A DNA stretch of 64,000 nt from Vitis vinifera (lineage: Eukaryota; Streptophyta; Magnoliopsida; Vitales; Vitaceae). The stretch is taken from assembly GCF_030704535.1 (NCBI RefSeq), contig NC_081820.1, positions 26,951,001 through 27,015,000 of the forward strand. Reading direction: 5' to 3'. Below the pieces are notes generated by a model, which was not told the DNA's origin, searched no databases, and saw nothing but the letters and a program-made list of their open reading frames with translations. Position numbers and translations under genes: made by a program. The number at the start of each line of letters is the position of its first letter. Position 1 is the stretch's first letter. Positions 1 through 11,650 of this stretch are shown piece by piece.

Positions 1-287
1 AAGGAAAGAAAATACAAAGGAAAAGTAGAAGGAAAGAAAAAATGAAGGAAAATAAAAAAATAGATTAAAAGTTGATAAATTATTTTTTTTGTTACTTCAA
101 ACTCATTTTATTTATTTTAACTCATCAATATAAAGATTAAATAATTTAAAAATACATAAGTTTTTAATTAGTTTTAATTATATTTGATTTTCTTTGATAT
201 TTTTCATAGGACAACCAAACATGAGAAAATCATTTTCCTTAGCATTTTTTTTCTTTCCTTTGTACTTTCCGGGAACCAAACATAGCC
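1..287. repeat. Partial MITE-like element cut by the window edge
   Basis: The stretch ends in a terminal sequence resembling the reverse complement of GGCTATGTTTGGTTCC. It carries the same AT-rich body and the same arrangement of AAGGAAA-like and TTTCCTT-like blocks as two elements in the PLR1 intron at 36601-37245. The left end is outside the window, so the target-site duplication cannot be checked. It belongs to the non-autonomous DNA transposon family described there. Confidence 0.55.
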
Positions 288-1019
288 TGAATATTTTACC
301 AAAACCATGCATCATGGTTCTACAAATAGTTAATTTTGTCCTCAACATTCAATTTTCCTACAAACTCATAAAAGAGTTGATAGATATATTCTGAGAGGAG
401 GATGGGACAAAGTCAATATGTCCAAGTTGAGGCTAATATGGTATATGGACGCCTCACGTACGTAAAGGGACCATGCAGTGTGAAAGGCCTATTCTCTCGC
501 CACCTAAACTCTGCATGGAACTCAGTGTTTGCTTTATTTCCAAAAGCCATGATTCTCATTCTTTCTTTTGGGAGCAAGTCTGTACGGATGAATGAACAGG
601 CCAGCTAGGCAGCTAGTACTCCTCTGTGGAATCAAAACAAATGGTACCCTCCCTTTGATCATTCTTCTCCTCTGTTAGTCTCAGAAGACACATGTTGAGA
701 TACAGTTTTTGCCACATCCAATGCCGACATCCCCTATGTGTATTGTTTCTGGGTCAAAGGCTTTGGGTTGTAGCTTCCAGTTCTTATTTCAAATTCATAG
801 TTTAATACTATATCAGAGTTTTGTAGTTTTGCTTTTGCTACAGAATCGAATTGGTGCATATCCCACAGGATTATAAGACTACCAAACATTAAGAAAGACG
901 ATAAATAGAGTCGTCGTCTGATGACGCATTACTTTTCATATAGATATTGTTCATTTTAGATCGATTTAATAAATTCTTAGGTCATGTTTGGTTAGCTTGA
1001 TAGAGTATGAGATAAGATA
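288..1019. other. Intergenic, no gene seen
   Basis: Base composition is moderate around 400-700 and AT-rich elsewhere. Short open frames here have no recognisable domain and no consistent splice signals. I see no RNA gene and no clear mobile element. Confidence 0.5.
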
Positions 1020-1325
1020 AGAGAAAGGATGACCAGTAATCCTATAGAAAGACATCATGACATTATGATCCCTTGTAAAAAAATGATTATTTGTTGAAAT
1101 TATTAGGATAATAGAAAGTTCCAACCAATAAGAAGCTTAATGAACCTAAACAAATGGATAAAGGACGACAAGTAATCCTATAGAAAGACATCACGACATC
1201 ATGATCCCTTGTAGAAAAATAATTATTTGCTAAGACGCGGAAATAAAGATATCAAATTCCTACTAAGATAACCGGAAGTTCCAACCAATAAAAACCTTAA
1301 TGAGCCTAAAAAAAGGATAAAGGCC
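1020..1325. repeat. Imperfect tandem repeat, two units of about 135-160 bp
   Basis: Two consecutive units share the block AGTAATCCTATAGAAAGACA, then a CATGATCCCTTGTA block, an ATTATTTG block and a GAAAGTTCCAACCAATAA-like block. The second unit has an extra segment of about 25 bp near 1235-1265. The two copies differ by scattered substitutions, so the duplication is not recent. Confidence 0.7.
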
Positions 1326-1385
1326 TAGTAGAAATTACTTGTTTTTCGAGATTCGTTACAATTACTATCCATATACTTATCCCAT

Positions 1386-1941
1386 ATTTAGTTGGTAATG
1401 TGATAGAATAAATTCTCCCATTACTTAACTTATCATATGTTCACTAAATATAAGATATAATAAATGGTGAAATATATTATCCACTTTTTTTTTATGGCAC
1501 TCCTACTTAGGATATATTCATATCATGCTAAGATATAAGATATGTATATTTCATGCATGTATATCCCATGTATTATAAATTTATTTTTTTAAATAATCAT
1601 TTTTCAAAATAATTTTTTATTGTAAATTAAATTTATAGTTAAAAAAGGAAAAAAATTATAAACTAATATTAATATATAATATATAAATTATTTTTATATA
1701 TTGAATAGCATGATATAAAAATTTTTATTTATAAAATTTGAATATATTTTAATCATAAATATTATTAAATATAAAAGAAATTTCAATTTTTAAATAGAAA
1801 ATATTGAAATATGATATAATATTTATTTTAGACATTAAAAATATTTTTTTTATTTTACAAATTTAATATAAAATAATATATCTAATTGGATGTGTTATCT
1901 TAAAATATAATGTCCATCGTATATTATCTCACCAACTAAAT
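1386..1941. repeat. MITE-like element with short terminal inverted repeats
   Basis: The stretch starts with ATTTAGTTGGTAATGTGATA and ends with the approximate reverse complement, TATTATCTCACCAACTAAAT. The interior is extremely AT-rich and has no coding potential. At 556 bp it fits a non-autonomous DNA transposon. I could not identify a convincing target-site duplication, so the ends are tentative. Confidence 0.45.
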
Positions 1942-2469
1942 CGTAATTTTACAGTTTTAAAAATTTACCTATATGATTGATTAAAGGAAATCCACTATAT
2001 TTATATAGTTGTACTAACTTCTTCTTTTATCCCGTGTTTCAGTATTTTAATCTATTTATTTGTATCAAATTATTTTATTTTATTTTTTTAACTTGGTCAT
2101 ATTTTTGTACACTCATTCAACAATTTAGATTTTACTATTCATTGTAATGACTCAGATAACGTCTTCGTTAGGCAATGAATTTGTAGACTAGGGTTGTCCC
2201 CAACTTTTATTTCACGTGAAGAAAACTCATGGAAATAAACCAAAAACTACATTGTCTTGTTGGTACATGTGCTAGCTGTTGAGTCAGAGAATGAAAATGA
2301 ATAGGAAAAACTTGAAGAGGGTTTGCAGGGTTGGAGAAGTGTACAAGGGTAGAATTATTTGAATTGGTATGTCATTTTATTGTTGTCCTCATTTCATTGT
2401 CCCAACCCATGCGACCATCTATGTGAATCCTACCCATGATCTTACTTCCTAAAAACACAAAAAAATTGG

Positions 2470-5010
2470 AATGCTTCCTTTGTTTATTCTCCATGGTTCA
2501 AGTCCTAATTCAATGATACAACCATGTAGAATTCATTTAAATTTAATAGATTTTTGCTACGATCGATAGATTTATGGTTTATGCATCTGCGAAGGTTAAA
2601 ACAATTTTTATAGATGATTTTTCATGTTTATAAATATTCAATTTATGATTGAATTTATTTTAAATTATCGGTTCTTGTATTAATTCTCACAAGCTAATGT
2701 AAATAGTATGATTAAATCCCTATAATAAAAAATTACAAGTATCACCTATTCACCGTCACAAGTAGTTTCTTGATCATGAATACAAACATAGACAAATATT
2801 ATTTGATTAGGTTTTGATTTGAGGTGGCAATGATATAATATATTAAAATACAAGTGTTTGATGGGAGACAATATACTATTAAAAGGTCAACTCAATAAGA
2901 AAAATAAATAATTGAAACATTATAATATCAAATCTTCTGAATCAAAATTTTTTTCCCCTACAAATACAAAACTCTAAATATATATATAAACCCAACATTT
3001 TTCTTGACACAAAAGCTTGGTGAAGATTATGATGTTACAACCTTCCATATATAGAATCTATGCAATGAATAAGGTCAAGGTAAAGTGCTATCAAATAATA
3101 AATTCAATTAAGATGGAAACAAAAACATCCATTGTTTATAGGAAAAAAATTCCAAATTAATTTTATTTTATTGGTTAGGTGTGAGATTGATTTTGATTTC
3201 AACCATTTGTTCATCAAGCTGTGGGCTCAACTTCTTCTAACAAATTTCAAATTCAGAACTATTTATGATAGTTAATAGCATAAATTTCGTTTGCTTGGTT
3301 TAAAATATACTTTGAAATGCTTTAAACAATACCCTATAATATTTGGGGATTATGAGGATCTTTAAAAGAGTTATTGAAAAGTTATTAAATATAAAATGAA
3401 TCTTAAAACCAAATAATTTTATGCATTTGTATTTTGTTAATTATCGATCCCAAGGCTTAGCCTAGGCCAAGAATTAAATTTCAAACCTTGATTTGAAGGC
3501 ATGCCTAGGCCAAGCCAAGGGTGAAGCTAAAAGGGCCTAGGCCCAACTTAGTTATTTCTCCAAGTCTCATATAATTATTGCCTTTAAAATGAATTCACTC
3601 TTATCTAGTTACTTCCATTCATTTCTTCAACAAAGCATGTGTCGATTTCTTTTTTTTGTCCGATCAAACACAACTTCTCCTTAATGGCTACTCAACAATC
3701 TCACCTTGCTTTTTTCATCGTCCACTTCTGTTAACGGCTTCAAACATATGATTAAAACATTATGACAACTTATATCGATATTATCAACTTTGAGTAATTG
3801 ATTTTCATGGATCTAAAATGTGTTAACACATGTAAAATAAATTAGGTATAAACTTCTCTCGATGATCTATGATATTATACCAAGCTTTTATCTATCCACA
3901 AAATTGTCCTTCATCTTATCTTACCAAAGGATGAGTTCCACATTATTCCCTTTAGAAGTTAGGTGCATGTATCTTACAATCATACAAGAGGTACCATTTG
4001 TTTGGTTTTTATCAATCCACAAAATCGTCCTTCATCTCAACTTACTAAAGGATAAGTCCCACACTATCTCTATTAGAAGTTGGGTGCATGTATCTTACAA
4101 TCATACAAGAGGTACCATTTGTTTGGCTTCTATCAATCCACGAAATCGTCCATCATCTTATCTTACAACCATACAGGAAGTATCATTTGTTTGGCTTTTA
4201 TCAATCCACAAAATCGTCCCTCATCCTATCTTATGATCATACAAGAGGTATCATTCGTTCATCTTATCTTACGATCATACAGGAGGTACCATTCGTTCAT
4301 CTTATCTTACTATCATACAAGAGGTATATACCATTTATTTGGCTTTTATCAATCCACGAAATTGTCACTCATCTCACCTTACCAATGGATAAATCCCACA
4401 TTATCCCCATTAGAAGTTGGGTACATGTATTTTACAACTATAGAAGAGTTGGGTCATTCAACCAAATCCCACATTATTCCCTTTAGAAGTTTAGAAATTG
4501 GGTACATGTATCTTACAACCATACAAGAGTCTGGTGATCCAACCAAATATACTTACCCAAAAGAAAAGGTTGGTAACACAATATAGCAAGTAATTTTTAC
4601 AATCACTTCTATTGGATGCTCCTTTCACACTTCATGGTCCCTTTACAAAAGACAACCAAGTACCTTGGACTTGGACTCACAAAATAAATAATGGGTAACA
4701 TGACTCCCTAGTTTTGGTAAATATATATACATTCGGTAGAAATTGTGAGACTTTGCCTCTCTCGGATATCTCAAGGCCTCCTTTGTAGAAATTTTGAATT
4801 TTTTTTTTTTTATAATCTTGGTTAGATTTGTTGAGAATAATTTTTAACTTGTATGTTTAGGGGTAGAGAATGATTTTATAGTTGGAAATTATATTTTAAA
4901 AATGATATTAATAAAAAGATAAAGAATTTTAGTATTTTAAAATTTTTTAATTAAATAAAAATATGATCTGATATTGTATTTCCAAAACATAAATAAGAGT
5001 TTATTTGATA
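2470..5010 (+). repeat. Dispersed repeat family, copy A (left arm of an inverted pair)
   Basis: Long stretches match, at diverged but obvious similarity, the reverse complement of 6185-8990 and the direct strand of 25450-27690. Shared landmarks include a TTCAATTTATGATTGAATTT block near 2635, the CCTAGGCCAAGCCAAGGGTG block near 3510, the TTGATCAACTTTGAGTAATT-like block near 3785 and the AGGGGTAGAGAATGATTTTA block near 4860. I see no intact protein domain. The family is probably a degraded retroelement or a large non-autonomous element; its class is unresolved. Confidence 0.65.
3889..4545 (+). repeat. Local minisatellite-like expansion inside repeat copy A
   Basis: Blocks containing ATCAATCCACAAAATCGTCC, ATGTATCTTACAATCATACA and AGAGGTACCATTTGTTTGGC recur in tandem with variable spacing. 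A full period is about 125 bp, with shorter sub-periods of about 35-75 bp. The equivalent stretches of copies B (about 7790-7930) and C (about 7135-7280 plus 20000) hold the motif set only once, so the array expanded in this copy. The open frames across it are a by-product of the repeat period. Confidence 0.75.
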
Positions 5011-5049
5011 AAAAATATTTTTAAATGTTTTCTATGTTGAAAATAAACG

Positions 5050-5900
5050 GAACATCAATGATTTACACATCTTTGAAGAGAAAAATGAAATAAGAAGTCT
5101 TTGGTTGAACGGAGAATTCTCATGGTTGGACTATAAATCATATTGAAAGCTTACATCCCAAAAATTAATGGAGAAAAATTTTCCTTTCCAGTGCAGACGA
5201 GCGATTTGGAATGAACTGTTTACCTATCACAAATCTTTCACATAACTTGAAAATAATGAAAAAAAAAGGACATGTACTATTAGGATAGAGAAGGGGTTAT
5301 AGTGAGAAAGCATGACCATTGAAAAATTCAATCCCATTTTTTCTCACAATCATATAGATAAGAAACTCAAGGTGAAAACAACCGTGGAAGAATATGGACA
5401 AAAGTCGATGTGGGATTGTGAAGTTGAGCCATGAAAGGAAGAAAACTCAGCATTTATAGCCAGTCATACTGGTCGGTTAGGGACAAGGCAACCTCACTTT
5501 CCCTTTTGGTTTTTAGTGCTGTGAAGAGTCTTGTCATAAGCCCACTTGTATTTTTCCCCTATTCATGTGTCTTGATCTTAATAATGGATCTCCTGATTTT
5601 ATTTTTATCTATTTATTATTTTTGTCATAAGCCCACTTGTTTTTCCCCCATTCATATATATATGTCTTGATCTTAATAATGGATATCCTGATTTTATTTT
5701 TATTTATTTATTATTTTTATTTTTTATTTTTTTGGTTTTTTATGTGATGTGGCTTAAATTAAGGCCTCCTTTTCCCAAAGAGGGTGGTCTGTTTCATGGT
5801 CGTTGGAGAGTAAAAAGAGCTTTAGTAAAAACACTTATCCACGTAATTGTCCTGAGATTTACCATCTTTAAATGAAAGGAAGAAAAAACAACTCATGATA
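5050..5900 (+). repeat. Dispersed repeat D, copy 1
   Basis: This segment matches the reverse complement of 28505-29375. Landmarks are the GAAGAATATGGACAA block near 5387, the ATGAAAGGAAGAAAACTCAG block near 5430, the AAGGCAACCTCACTTTCCCT block near 5485 and the final GATTTACCATCTTTAA-like block near 5855. A short open frame from 5431 has a similar but not identical counterpart in the other copy, with no known domain. The CATTTATAGCC just inside it looks like a TATA element, so this could be an old promoter-bearing repeat. Confidence 0.6.
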
Positions 5901-6184
5901 ATTTTGGGTGACATTTTTTAAAACAATTTTTGAGAATTTTAATATGATAAACAATTTTCTAGATTTTTTGTTATAAATAATTAATATACAAGTTTGGAAG
6001 TATATATTCTCCATATTTTTAAATTTGTTTAAACACTTTATTAAAAATTATTAATTTTTTTTTAAAATACCCTGAATTTCTCTTAAAAGTTAACCAAAAT
6101 GGTTTTTTGAGATAGAAAATCACTTTCTATTTTAAAAAATAGAAAATTATTTTGAAGAATGATTTTTAAATAAGACCTTTATTT

Positions 6185-8990
6185 TTTATTGGAGTTTATT
6201 TATATTTTGGAAATGCAATACTAGATTATATATTTATTTAATTAAAAATTTTAAGAATACTTGTTGTAAAACAAGGATAAATTCAATGTAAATCAAAGTA
6301 GTAGAGATAAAATATATCTTACTTTGATAATAATATGTAATAGGGAAAAAGGAATCAGAGAAGAGAGTTGAGAAAGTTGAGAGAATGAAAGATAAAGAGC
6401 ATGAAAGAAAGTAAGAAATTTCTTTCTTACTTAGGTATGTATATTACAAGGAATGAGAAGCTCTTTTATAGGCTTTCCAAATGACTTTCATTAATATTCC
6501 CATTAATGAATATTAATGGAACTCATAAATGACATTAATGGTTTCCATTAATAAAAATTAATGGAATTCATAAATAATACTTAATTAAAATTTATTATAA
6601 TTAATGTGGTGACATTCATTATTTCAATTATAACAATACTAAAATTATTAAGCTTTTTACAAACTGCAGTTTTAAAATATAGTTTCCACTTATAAAATTA
6701 TTCTCTACCCCTAACACGTACATGTTAAAAATTATTTCAAACAAAAAATACAAAAAAACTAAAAATTAATACAAAGGAGGCTTGAGACATACAAAAGATA
6801 TATCTTACTTTTAAGAATACTTGTTGTAAAACAAGGATAAATTCAATGTAAATCAAAGTAGTAGAGATAAAATATATCTTACTTTGATAATAATATGTAA
6901 TAGGGAAAAAGGAATCAGAGAAGAGAGTTGAGAAAGTTGAGAGAATGATAGATAAAGAGCATGAAAGAAAATAAGAAATTTCTTTCTTACTTAGGTATGT
7001 ATATTACAAGGAATGAGAAGCTCTTTTATAGGCTTTCCAAATGACTTTCATTAATATTCCCATTAATGAATATTAATGGAACTCATAAATGACATTAATG
7101 GTTTCCATTAATAAAAATTAATGGAAGTCATAAATAATACTTAATTAAAATTTATTATAATTAATGTGGTGACATTCATTATTTCAATTATAACAATACT
7201 AAAATTATTAAGCTTTTTACAAACTGCATTTTTAAAATATAGTTTCCACTTATAAAATTATTCTCTACCCCTAACACGTACATGTTAAAAATTATTTCAA
7301 ACAAATCTAACCAAGGCAAAAAAAAAAACAAAAAAACTAAAAATTAATACAAAGGAGGCTTGAGACATACAAAAGAGGCAAGCCTCACAATCTCCTCTCC
7401 CAAATGAACATTTACCAAAACTAGGGAGTCTTGGTTGTGAAGGGAGCATGTAATAGAAGTGACAGTGAAATCATTGACCCTACCAGGTGTTCATGTTTGT
7501 TTTAGAAATAATTGATTAAAAGATATGAAAAGATTTCATATTTATAAATCTAACCTTCCAATTTTTTATCTTGAAAAGTAACATATTTTGATATAAATGC
7601 CCCTCAACATATTGATTATTTATATGTATGTTTTAAAAGTAAAAGTTATTTTGCAAGAAAAATGTGAGGAGATTTTTTACCAAAAGGGATATTTTTTAGA
7701 GTTAAAAAAAGTGAAGAATTAGATTTACAAAATAAGGATGATTTCATCATTTTAATCAAATAACCCTTCTTTTTAAGTATCCAAACAAACAATATATCTT
7801 TTATGGTTGTAAGATATCTGCACACAACTTCTAATGAGGATGATGTGGGACTCATGCTTTGGTAGGATGAGACAAGGGAGGATTTTGCGGATTGATAAAC
7901 ACTTGGTATGACATCATAAATCATCTAGATGAGTATGTACCTAATTCATTTGATATGTGTTGACACATCTAAGGTACGCGAAAATCAATTACTCAAAGTT
8001 GATAATATCAACATAGATTGTCATAATGCTTTAATGATAAGAAAGCTTAGGATATGCTTAAAGTCGTTAATAGAAATGGATGATGAAAAAAGCAAGGTGA
8101 GAGTGCTAAGTAGATTGAAAGGAGAAACTATGTTTGATTAGATAGAAAGGAGAAATTGACATGTTTTTTGTTCAAGAAATATATTAAAAGCTAGATGAAA
8201 GAAAATTCATTTTAAAGGCAATAATTGTACAAGACTTTTGAGACATATCATGACTTCATTTTAAAACTTGGTTAATACCTAAGTAAATAACTAAGTTGGG
8301 CAAGGCCTTTTTAGCTTCACCCTTGGCTTGGCCTAGGCAAGCCTTCGAATCAAGCTTTGAAATTTAATTCTTAAGCCTAGGTTAGACCTTAGGGTTGGTA
8401 ATTAACAAAATCTTCTACATAACACCTTTTGGTTCTGTGATACCGTTTTATATTCAAGAACTCTTTTAGAATCATTGAAATCCTTGAATGTTTAAAGGCA
8501 AGGATTTCAAAGTATGTTGTAATCAAGTAAACAAAATTTACACTATTAACTATCATAAATGATTTTGAATTTGAAATTTGTTAGAAGTCGAGCCCACAGT
8601 TTGATGAACAAATTCTTGAAATCAAAATCAATCCCACTACCTAACAATAAAATAAAATAAATTTAGAATATATTATATTCTTGCCACCTCAAATCAAAAC
8701 CTAATCAAAGAATATTTGTCTATATTTGTATTCATGATCAAAAAACTACTTAGTGAAGGTGAATAAGTAATACTTGAAATTTTTTATTATTGGGACTTAA
8801 TTGTACCATTTACATTAGTTTGCGAGAATTTATACAAGAGTTGATAATTCAAAATAAATTCAATCATAAATTGAACATTAATATGCATGAAAAAACACAA
8901 ATAGAAATTGTTTTAACCTTCATAGATGCATAAACTATAAATCTATTGAATGTAGTAAAAATCTACTAAATTTAAATGAATTCTACACAA
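6185..8990 (-). repeat. Dispersed repeat family, copy B (right arm, inverted relative to copy A)
   Basis: Read on the minus strand from 8990 down to 6185, this follows copy A in the same order: the ATTTATGATTGAATTTATTT block, the CCTAGGCCAAGCCAAGGGTG block, the AACTTTGAGTAATTGATTTT block and the AGGGGTAGAGAATAATTTTA block. The last parts are duplicated (6249-7374). Copies A and B flank about 1.2 kb and together form a large imperfect palindrome. Confidence 0.65.
6249..7374. repeat. Near-identical tandem duplication of about 550 bp
   Basis: Unit 1 (about 6249-6799) and unit 2 (about 6810-7374) are almost identical from TTAAGAATACTTGTTGTAAA to GGAGGCTTGAGACATACAAA. They differ at only a handful of sites plus one short indel near 6745/7310. 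There is no spacer between the units apart from about 10 bp, and no TG...CA termini, so I call it a segmental tandem duplication and not a pair of LTRs. The low divergence makes it much younger than the repeat arm it sits in. Confidence 0.85.
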
Positions 8991-11650
8991 TTTTACCTTC
9001 GTCCAAATGATTCTTCCCACATATCTTATACGGAACATCCCTCGTATTTATTCCTCATGTTAGTGATACAACAATCCCTGTACTTCTTAGTGAATCATCT
9101 TAAAATCATATTAAAGCTTGGACGACTTGAATTTTCAACCTTTTATCTTTTTCCCCTTTTACTTCTCTGATTTTTTGAGTTTTTGATATGATAATAATAG
9201 TCCTATAGTACCACAACAAAACCTTTCATAATCTCTTAGGCAAATTAAGAACCTTCTAATTAATATATCTTACATACATACATGTGATTGACAATCCACC
9301 ACAACCTCATGCTTATATATATATTATTTAGAAATATTCAATCATTTTAATCATGGTTATTAACAATTTTTCAAGATTCGTGGGAAGAAGCATTTGGGTA
9401 AAAGTGCATCTTGTAATATCTCCTTAATTGAAACTTAACCAATATGACCAAATATATATACATATGTAGGAAATGAAATAGGCATCACGACTAATTTACC
9501 CTTTGGAATTTTTAGGTTCTATTTGAATCGACTTTTGAAAAGTTAAAAACTCTTTTTTTTTTAAACGTAATAAAAGTGCTAAAGTCTCTTTTATTAATTT
9601 TGTTCAAAGAACTTATGACTTTAAAAAGTGTTTAATATGAAAGCCAAGAAATTATTGTTTCTTACGACAAAAGTTCTATATTACGCTTTAAGGATTAAAA
9701 CTTTAACTTTGGTTTCTGCTTTCACCTAAAAAACAACAAACTAATCCATAAACAAGACCTTACTCTCTCCCTACAAAGGAATGTTGTATGTTGTTTTGTG
9801 TATACACTGATTTCCGCATTCTAAAACCTAAAAATTAACCAAAAGAATGATAGATGTGGATCCATGGCAGCCAATCATATATGTCACGTGCCATACAATG
9901 CATAAGTGGCTTCTTATATCTTGGCAAAAAGAATCACAGTAGACAAAAAGACATACAGAAGAAGCAAAGATAAAGTACTTCCAGAACCAAAAATCATTCT
10001 TCCCAGTAGAACAATTGTTTGATAGTACTTGGCTGTCTCAAGTAAAGAAGATGGTGCAGTGGTGAAAAGGGGATCCTATGGGCACAAAAACTACAAGTTG
10101 AAAATGACTAATAGCCAGTTTGCCCCAAAGGAGTTATCAGCCATGATTGCCATTCTTCTAAGCACTTTTGAACAAGCACTTCTGAGCAAGTGTGTAGGGA
10201 TGGTGATATTTGAGTATATATCGTACCAACAAAACGATCTGCTTATAATGGGTGCACTGAATTTCAAAGTGAGAATGATGTCTGCCACTGACATGCATTT
10301 TGATCACATTACACTACAGGTTGCAGGTTTTTCTTAACAATATGGTGGAGGATTATAGAAAGAATAGACCTCCATAAAGAGAGAAGAAAAAATTGATAAT
10401 TTTTTATCCTGTTGTGTATAAAATGTTTCAAAAACAATTTTTTAAGCTTGGTAAGTCAAGTGTTTTTTAAAACAATTTTAGAAATGGTTTTTAACAACAA
10501 TTTTTTCAATATTTTGTATAATGAAAGTGTTGTCAAGAGCTTGGAATGTTCTTAATTTATTTATTTTTATGTTTTTAAATATATTTTTAAAGTAATTTTA
10601 TCTGCATTGGTTTAATTTTTAATCATTTTTTTATTTGTGTAATTATTTTTTTAAATATCTATGGAAAAATAAGTGAAAATATTTAAAAGATATTACATAA
10701 AAATACTTGTTTTTTTTTTTTTTGGTTGTTAAACATGTTTTTCAAATTTTTTGTTTTGAAAAACAAAAAATTGTTTTTAAAAAACAGTTACCAAACATGA
10801 TCTTATATTCTTTAAAATAATAAGAACAATTTTTTGTTCTATTGAGCATAAAACAACTTTCTAACTTGGACAATATATTTAATAAATTTTTATTAGAATT
10901 TTTTTAAAGAATTTATTTAGAAAACAAGTTATTTTTTTTTAAAAAAATTGAAACATGGTTAGTTATTTTTTGCATAATGTTGTCCTAAATGAAAGGAAAC
11001 TTCCTCTTACCCATCAAAAGACTTTGCCTCCGCATCAAAAGGTGGTCTCCACCCGAAATTTACTTTATTGGGTAAAACATCTCCACATTACATGTGGGTC
11101 ACCCCAAATGGAAATTTTGATAACTATTTTTAAAAGCAGTTTTGAAAAGGTGTTTTCCAATATTTTGTTTTGTAGAACAAATATCTATTTAGGAATCCAA
11201 AATGTTCTATGTTTTAAAATTTTTTTTTATATACAATGCTTTATTTTAAATTATTCTTTATATTTATATAATCATTTTTAAAACAATAATAAAAAAAAAA
11301 ACAAGTAAAAATAACATAAAACAACTAAAAATCGATTTAATATATGTTTTTATTTTTTTTATCCTCAAGAACAGTTATCAAATATGCCAAAACCATCACT
11401 AAGTCCTTTTGTCCGCCCGTCAACGACTTCACATGTGGTTTCATGGAATCCACCTCGCTTTCCATTATGAAACCATCACCTTGGGTCCCCCTGGTGGAAA
11501 ATCTGTTAAATAATGCCAGGAAAGTGGACTCAGCATAATCAAAGTCCTGGTCGTCATGGTCGGTGCAGTACTCATCTTTTTTCTACCATTTAAGGAGTCA
11601 TTGGACTCCCTAGTTGTTGTATAGCCCCAAGCCCCATTAGCACACATACA
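8991..11650. other. Intergenic region with MITE-like AT-rich blocks
   Basis: The stretch 9830-10340 is less AT-rich and contains a G-box core CACGTG at 9885-9890, but no gene model I can support. At 10385-10810 and 10890-11380 lie AT-rich blocks full of GTTTTTAAAAACAGTTACCA-like and TTTTGAAAAC motifs, a style that recurs at 49.4, 50.7 and 51.9 kb. The last 270 bp before 11651 should hold the promoter and leader of the subtilase gene, without a convincing TATA element. Confidence 0.4.

Noticed and set aside
3862-4586. Overlapping open frames with internal repeats, superficially like a CRISPR-type or repeat-protein array
   Set aside because: The periodicity comes from a minisatellite expansion of a dispersed repeat. 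Spacing is irregular, there is no unique-spacer pattern, and this is a plant nuclear sequence.
6249-7374. Pair of direct repeats considered as LTRs
   Set aside because: No internal domain, no TG...CA ends, no primer-binding site and no target duplication; a tandem duplication is simpler.
10029-10337. 102-codon open frame in a less AT-rich region
   Set aside because: It starts from a non-ATG codon, has no recognisable domain, no convincing splice partners and no poly(A) context. It could be a decayed gene fragment, but I have no positive evidence.
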